From positions 930,001 through 994,000 of the forward strand of contig MBPM02000009.1 in NCBI GenBank assembly GCA_001695595.3: 64,000 nt of DNA, read 5' to 3'. The notes under the pieces were generated by a model, which saw only the letters and a list, made by a program, of their open reading frames with translations, did not search any database and was not told where the DNA came from. Source of the DNA: Plasmopara viticola. Its lineage: Eukaryota; Oomycota; Peronosporomycetes; Peronosporales; Peronosporaceae. The position numbers were made by a program, and so were the translations under genes. The number at the start of each line of letters is the position of its first letter. The stretch's first letter is position 1. Shown in pieces: positions 58,401 through 64,000 of the stretch.

Positions 58401-60795
58401 CACCAAGTATATCATGGTCAATCTTACATTGTCGATCGATGCCAAAGGTAATAAGGACTCGTGATAAAGTTTCCAATCTATCGCTTCTAAACTGAGGGAT
58501 TTTGCCTAATGTCTAGTATTCTTGGTACTAATACTGAGACATCCTAGTACGATGAGTCTTTGAACACTAGAAACTTTTCACCCCTTAAGCTGGTGTAGCT
58601 CGGGTGTAAGGAGAGCAATTGCACCAAGGACGTTAAGAGAGTTAGATCACGTATGCGCGGATACTCTTGAAATTGACGAAGCCTTTTTTTATTAGATATA
58701 ATTTTGTTCGGAGGCCATGTAGAAGAGCAATTACATGTGAAATGCCTAAGACAATGGCAAAAAATGCGTTTGTTTCACCAGCATTGGACTAGGGCCAAGA
58801 CACTGATGCTGAATATATTTAATTTATCGCTTGCCAACAGGATTTGCTTGTTCGATTGTCGATTACGATACATTAAAACATCCGGAGGTGATGTAGAAGT
58901 ATATAGCTGAATATATTGAAGCTGCGCCGATGATTAGACCATTCTGTTGGCAATTTTGGTTTTCTGTTTGCATAGCTTAAGAAAGTGCGCCAAAACCTCA
59001 TCCCATAGATGATAGAATTCGTGGAAAGGAGCTAATGACCAAGTATTGGCTGTGCGTAGAGTTTCTGATTTTGGGTGGGTCTTGGAAAATCACAATCAGC
59101 CCGACTTAAAAATGTTTTACTACGAAGGCATGAAGGATAGCCTTGTGCGCGTTTGGATGGCCGGTATAACAACGAAGTCACCATGCTGCTGACTTAATGG
59201 CGGGGACCCTTGAGTAAGACGCGCACATAATATGGTTCGAATATTCGGGCTACACCAGCTGCTATTCCTAATTTAAAGTCCATATTGTGTGACTCGATAC
59301 CTTGAACGTTGCTTGTACGGTAGTATTGATTGAGTGCACTTTACAAGAATCAAACCATACTAAAGCATAAGAATCTTGCTATGCTCTTCGATTTATTATA
59401 AAGTACTCATATTTGCCGCAGTAGCAACCGCCGAAGCAAACTAAGTTATCAAAATAACAAATTTATATCATACACCTTATGTTTCACCATTTCAGCCTGC
59501 TGATTGGCCATTTTAGTTGGAATACTTCGGAAGAGATCGGCTTATTGGAATTTAGTCGAAAGCTAAACAATGATTGAAATGTTATAGGACAAAAAAGATA
59601 TTATGACACGAAATGCCATATTTTAATGTAAAGTACACATATGCACTGACGAAACCCGCCGAAAAGAGATTGTTTCTTTTTATTCAAAATTCGTACGACA
59701 ACCGTAAGCGTTTTTAGTGTTGGGCAGGCATCACCTGTAGGCATCGACATATCGACGCAGACGACTTGGCTACCATCTGTTGAAGATTTTTCAACAAAAA
59801 GGACCTTTTAGCTGAAGAACGACTTCAGACACGGGTTGGTTGCGTCCAGATTGATACGAGTCACTCAATTTTGACTTTAAAAGGTATTGCTATTGCGTAG
59901 CGTCGATTGAGCGAGTCATGCTGGAAGGAATGAAGCAGTATGCGTGATATAACACGCGTGCTGTTGAGGCTTGCATGCTGCGGTTGCACCGCGCGCACGC
60001 TTCTTCAAGGTAAATGCTAACGCGACATGCTTGCGCTTGTGTGCATCAAATCTTGTATCACTATCGCTAACCGAAGCACGTCTTCTAGAATAGCAAAACG
60101 CTTGAGCGAGAAAGCCAAAAATCTCACAAAAAGTAATCTTCTTCACCAAGAATGGCCAAAAACATTCATCCCCTTCCATGTCTTGGCAAAGCTAAACAAT
60201 GATTTAATTGTGCTCTTCGCAATTTAATGCTCAAGTCACGTGCTTGGTGCATAATACAAATGACAAAATAGCTAGTTCTGTACAAAACAGCTTCAGATTC
60301 ATATAAAAAGACTACGAGCCTCTCTTTCACTCTTTCTAGAAGCTTTGTGTTTCGAAAAGTTCGCCAATTTGGATAATGTCTAAGCCAAATAACATAAAAA
60401 GCGAAAGCTCGTGTATGCGTAAAGTTTATTGTTGATCGCAAGCTTAGCTATAAATAGCTTATCGGCTCACAAATGTGGTGTCTCAGTGCTCCTACTGCAT
60501 AGTGCGTCCTTTATAACGAGAAACGTTTGGTCCAACTTTAAGTCTGCAGATGGCCTGGTGCTAACATTTGCAATCAATTTACATATAGCTGGAGCAAGCT
60601 TGACAGAGCCGCAGCGGTATATTGCGCATTCGTACCTGACACCATTGTGTTTGAAGACCACAAACCTGCCTAAGTGTTTGTTGCCTAAGTGTCACGGACT
60701 ACATCATGGTGCGGCACATGAAATTCTTTTTGCCTGTTTTGTCATTAACTTTGCCAAACCAAAGAATAAATCTAGACTTTGATATTTCTAACAAC
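55422..60795. other. Gene desert
   Basis: About 5.4 kb, A+T-rich, stops in all frames. A stretch near 56470-56660 has degenerate 20-30 bp units on its minus strand of the type gctacccgcttg-ggaa, faintly similar to 52530-52570. No gene or RNA was supported. Confidence 0.4.
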
Positions 60796-60889
60796 TTACC
60801 GGTGATGATAGGATCTATCGCGGAGCCGACATATGAGTCTCGCGTTTGACCCTCTAGCAGGTCTCACATGCTTGATCACTCACCGGTAA
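60796..60889. repeat. 94-bp segment bounded by 10-bp perfect inverted repeats
   Basis: TTACCGGTGA at 60796-60805 and its reverse complement at 60880-60889. The interior is unremarkable. It could be a tiny MITE remnant, but no target duplication was seen. Confidence 0.4.
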
Positions 60890-61374
60890 ATGAAGGTAAG
60901 CCATCAATATGATGTGCAAGCCAATGAAAGGTTGATCTCAGCCACTTATACTGCAAATGTATGTTTGAACTGGACCATCGAAGACCTTAAGCATTGACTT
61001 CAATAAAAGAAATGAAGATCTATTTGCTGTAGGGTACAAGTTTCCACCAGCGTATAAACGGTATATTAAAATCGATATAAAGTAATTGAAATGCGGTACT
61101 CTTGTTTAAGCAATGTCTGCTGACGTGATAGTACTCGCATTTAGCTTTTTTGGATATGTTTGCGAATGGAGTGTCCCTTCCTGGTCTTCGAGAAATTCGA
61201 GATCGAATTTCAGCTACAAAGTGTATCTATGCAGGCGACTTTGTTAGTATGTTCTGTTTGTCCGTTTGATTTAACGTGATCAATCGTAATTAAATTTGGT
61301 GTCCAATAACTTATAGGGGCTTCCCCGAATTGACGCTAAAGTCGAGGACCGCAATTTTAATAGAAAGATCGATT
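60890..61374. other. Intergenic, nothing seen
   Basis: A+T-rich sequence with no gene or distinct repeat recognised. Confidence 0.35.
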
Positions 61375-61490
61375 TGGTGTTATAAAGCGGAGTTGATGCA
61401 CATCGCTCAAGACAGTAGGTTTGCACCACCCTTATTTGGTGTAATAAAGCTGCACATAACTCAAGAAAGTAGTAGGTCTGCACAACTTAG
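61375..61490. repeat. Imperfect ~60-bp tandem duplication
   Basis: Two adjacent units both read tttggtgt-ataaagc, gcacat, ctcaaga and agtaggt-tgcac in order, with small gaps. Likely slippage or an eroded repeat. Confidence 0.6.
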
Positions 61491-61643
61491 CATAGTCCGA
61501 ATATAAGCCAATCAGAATTTTACCTTTTACCTTATATGGCAAATTACAAGATTAGCGATCATTTTCCAAGAAACAAATTAGGCGATAAGAAATAGCTGCT
61601 GGGGAAATACAGTCAATATTTCTCCAAAGTACATTAGAGTGTA

Positions 61644-61952
61644 ATGTAATGTAATGTATTACGTTATCGCGTTGCCAAGTTATGCACGTGCTAGGCTCAG
61701 TCTGGCTAGTCCACGGCATAGAGTGGTGTCCGCATACGTCGAGTCTCGTTCGGCGGGCAGTGCAGCCAGCACCGAGGTCTTGAGGGTCTTCCATTAGTTT
61801 GTTTATCTCTGACTTGGTAAGAGCCCAGGAGGCGCCCGGTGCTGGAGACCGTCGCGTCGAGGGTGAGACTCGTTAGAGACCTGCAGATGCCCGAGAGCAC
61901 CTGCCCGAAGCGCGCGAGCATTTAGCCCCCGCGCTTGGAAGGAGGGCGTCAC
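61644..61952 (-). mobile_element. SINE-like dispersed element, copy 2
   Basis: Reverse-orientation copy of the element at 50-372. On the minus strand it starts GTGACGCCCTCC and ends in TACAT-type tandem units. The 13-bp word ACATTAGAGTGTA borders it on both sides (61631-61643 and 61953-61965). Duplications of similar length but different sequence around both copies indicate independent insertions. A TG..CA reading with an 8-bp duplication would instead suggest an LTR; the simple-repeat tail argues against it. Confidence 0.65.
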
Positions 61953-61965
61953 ACATTAGAGTGTA

Positions 61966-62825
61966 TATTTCGATATCCGATAAAAGCGGCGATTGGCGGC
62001 TGTATCGAGCTGTAGCACTTTAGCCGGTGTTGGAGCACATGCTTAGCATTAGCTCGCGGATTTTTAAGGCAACACAAAGTCACTTTAGCACGCCATGTTT
62101 TAAACGTTTAAGCATTGCGGACAGAATTAGCTAAAAGGGCCTCGACTTGTCAAGCACTGCTGCTCGCAACAAAACTAGTATCAAGACTTCGGTGATCTGA
62201 TGACTGCGACAAATGACATGTTAGCTAAGATAGCTCATACAGTATCCTGCACTGATGACCGCGATGGCTCACAGAATTAGCAGCCTCAAAACAAAGACAC
62301 TACGAAACTATATAGAGGAGCAGAAGCATATCAATTTTGGTAGCATCTAGGAATAGAATGACCTGCTTTGTAATCTAAAAAGATTATTCATTCGGCTCAA
62401 CGCTTGTCAAAAAATTTTTTTATGTAAATGTGTCTACCCGAAAAATTACACCCTTTATTTGATTCGCGATTTGTGTAGTAATATGTTTTTTACAAATACT
62501 ATTGTGTAAAATACAATATCCCGCTCACTTGTTCGCGAATCTTCCATCACCACATGATCTGTGACGTGGTGCTCGACTTCAACAGCACGATAACTGGAAT
62601 GGCGCTTAGGCTGCAGGAGCGGTTAATCTCATGAACACGTCACAAACAAATGCATGTACCCCTGAGATCATCAAGCTTGTGTGCTTAACAATTAAGCCCA
62701 CGTTTTTTTCTAGAAGTCGTGATGAGTTATTCAAAAAGTCACAGCATTGATTAGCATCATTTTCTAACTCCAAACACGGCAGCCATTACTTGTCTTTTGT
62801 CCACTACTGTACTGTTGACCGCATT
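61966..62825. other. Upstream region of the nucleotidyltransferase-like gene
   Basis: No gene seen. The promoter of the downstream gene should be in the last few hundred bases. Confidence 0.4.
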
Positions 62826-64000
62826 ATGGTGGTGCAGCGTCGCCCAATGGACGTAGAGGCCGAGGTGCCGACGGCCGTCTACGCGCTCGATATCCAGCGT
62901 GTGAGCCAGTTATTGCGCATTCCCGAGACAGAGCTGCTCTCTAATTTCGAGACCGATCCCACGCGTTCCGAGATCCAGGGCGTCATTGTTGACGCCGGCG
63001 AGAACGTTCCGTTCGAGACGGTGGGGCACGACGCGGTGAGTGGACCGCACCACGTCGCACTAAACGTCGACGAGGCTCCAAGCACTCATCGCCCTCATGG
63101 TCTTCCGCCGCTTCTCCCTGGACGCCCGTCTGCAGTCGTCGTGACCCCCACGTCGCGCCGTCCTGCCGTGCGACAAGTGCTTCTCACGGCCGCCGTGCGC
63201 CCAAACTCTCTTGACGTCAATGAGCGCCCGAAATGCCTGATTAAGCTGGGCCAACAGACGATCATTAGTCATATTCTTACCCAGCTCTATGCTGCTGGTG
63301 TCGAACGCGTCGTGGTGTCCGTCGCTGCAGCTGGACGCCAGATCATCGCCGCCGTCAACCAGACGCCCTTTTGTACCAAGATGAAGATTGAATTTCTTGA
63401 TTTAGGTGGCACGAACAATGATGGACACGCTCGCTCGATTCTCGCGGCAAGACACTTGTTTTCTGGATCCGAACCCTTCTTGATCCATACTGCGGATCAC
63501 ATTTTTGACAAATCCGTCGTATCCAAGCTATTGGCTTACCCACTTGAGAATGCACTCGCGTGCGTCTTGGTCGAGACAGATATTGCCGAGCTCACTGGTC
63601 TACCGTCCACTATCGTCAAGGTCAAGCTCGACACAGAGGACCACAGTGTGAGCCAAATTAGCCGGGACTTGGAGCTCTACGATGGGATCGATGCTGGTCT
63701 ATTCTTGAGCTCTCCAAACATTTTCGACGCTTTGAACGTACTGGCTGAACACCAGAGCTACTTTTCGCTTGCTGAAGCGCTCAATAGTTTTACTCAGACC
63801 ACGATGAATGGTGAAAGTCGGCTGACGTACCTTTCAACAGCGGGTGAAACCTGGTTTAGCATTGAAACGGAGGAGCAGTTGGCGTACACGCAAGATACGG
63901 ATGGAGCGGCCAAGCTGTCTCCTTGGACGGTCTTTTTGGCATCGACACCGATTGGCGATCTGTCGCAGACAAAGAATATAGTCATTGGAGTGTCAGCACC
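62826..64000 (+). CDS. Nucleotidyltransferase-like protein, cut by window end
   Basis: A frame open from ATG 62826 to the window end (391 codons so far), with higher GC and clean coding character. After about 100 residues without a recognised domain (YALDIQRVSQLLRIPETELL near the start), a sugar-nucleotidyltransferase-like fold appears at about 120-360. It has RPKCLIKLGQQTIISHILTQ, YAAGVERVVVSVAAAGRQI, then SEPFLIHTADHIFDKSVV with an HTADH core that fits the metal-binding Asp, VETDIAEL, DAGLFLSSPNIFD, and the late TWFSIETEEQLAY block. The usual GxGxR nucleotide loop is not seen (TAAVRPNSLDVNERPK instead), so catalysis is doubtful. Oomycetes fuse such domains to lipid-transferase modules; the missing C-terminus would show whether that holds here. 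Confidence 0.78.
   Translation, partial: MVVQRRPMDVEAEVPTAVYALDIQRVSQLLRIPETELLSNFETDPTRSEIQGVIVDAGENVPFETVGHDAVSGPHHVALNVDEAPSTHRPHGLPPLLPGRPSAVVVTPTSRRPAVRQVLLTAAVRPNSLDVNERPKCLIKLGQQTIISHILTQLYAAGVERVVVSVAAAGRQIIAAVNQTPFCTKMKIEFLDLGGTNNDGHARSILAARHLFSGSEPFLIHTADHIFDKSVVSKLLAYPLENALACVLVETDIAELTGLPSTIVKVKLDTEDHSVSQISRDLELYDGIDAGLFLSSPNIFDALNVLAEHQSYFSLAEALNSFTQTTMNGESRLTYLSTAGETWFSIETEEQLAYTQDTDGAAKLSPWTVFLASTPIGDLSQTKNIVIGVSA

Noticed and set aside
59916..60441. Overlapping minus frames of 87 and 91 codons
   Set aside because: No motif, no splice support, and composition like random A+T-rich frames.
61640..61953. Reading the repeat as a solo LTR (TG...CA with CATTAGAG duplication)
   Set aside because: A longer 13-bp duplication, a 12-bp one at the other copy, and the simple-repeat tail fit a non-LTR element better; kept only as an alternative.
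54799..61953. Window-scale inverted arrangement of repeats as one large transposon
   Set aside because: The MITE and the two SINE-like copies have unrelated ends and separate target duplications, so they are independent insertions.
1..64000. tRNA genes and CRISPR arrays
   Set aside because: I found no cloverleaf with a convincing T-loop box, and no regularly spaced repeats with unique spacers; CRISPR is not expected in this kind of genome.

Overview
The window looks like nuclear DNA of an oomycete, most likely a Peronosporales species (Phytophthora or a downy mildew). Three things point there. The spliced genes carry short GT-AG introns of about 55-75 bp. There is a Crinkler (CRN) effector gene with the LFLAK and HVLVVVP motifs. 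A front-end (Delta-5 type) desaturase has the oomycete N-terminus. The species cannot be fixed from the sequence alone. Exon joins below were worked out by hand from reading-frame continuity and family knowledge; no alignment or transcript was available.

Layout. Genes form compact islands separated by A+T-rich, gene-poor stretches of roughly 10 kb. Island 1 (0.7-9.2 kb) holds the desaturase (-), PIG-W/GWT1 GPI inositol acyltransferase (-, 12 exons), RWDD1-like protein (+, divergent from PIG-W), a decayed gene relic, and a BTB-BACK protein (-). A decayed Ty1/copia retrotransposon on the minus strand (about 9.4-12.8 kb) follows, then a 10-kb desert with a perfect palindrome, a 0.5-kb tandem duplication and gene relics. 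Island 2 (23.3-26.7 kb) holds AP-3 sigma (+), a small coiled-coil membrane protein (-) and a PHD-finger protein with a split GATA-like finger (-). A second desert of about 10 kb contains another perfect palindrome. Island 3 (36.5-50.7 kb) holds a Tudor-like/TFIIS-N protein (+), a CRN effector with P-loop NTPase and nuclease-like domains (+), a protein with about 13 IQ motifs (+), WASH1 (-) and a CCR4-type deadenylase (-). The last two genes are only 58 bp apart. A third desert (51-62.8 kb) carries a complete MITE with a perfect 8-bp target duplication. The window ends inside a nucleotidyltransferase-like gene (+).

The conserved genes serve unrelated housekeeping roles: lipid desaturation, GPI anchors, translation-associated factors, endosomal trafficking and actin, mRNA decay, and chromatin. 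No operon-like pathway is evident. The most distinctive material is the mobile and repeat DNA (a SINE-like pair with 12-13 bp target duplications, the MITE, a copia pre-integrase segment repeated four times at a 165-bp period, two near-zero-loop palindromes) and the CRN effector lodged between conserved genes.
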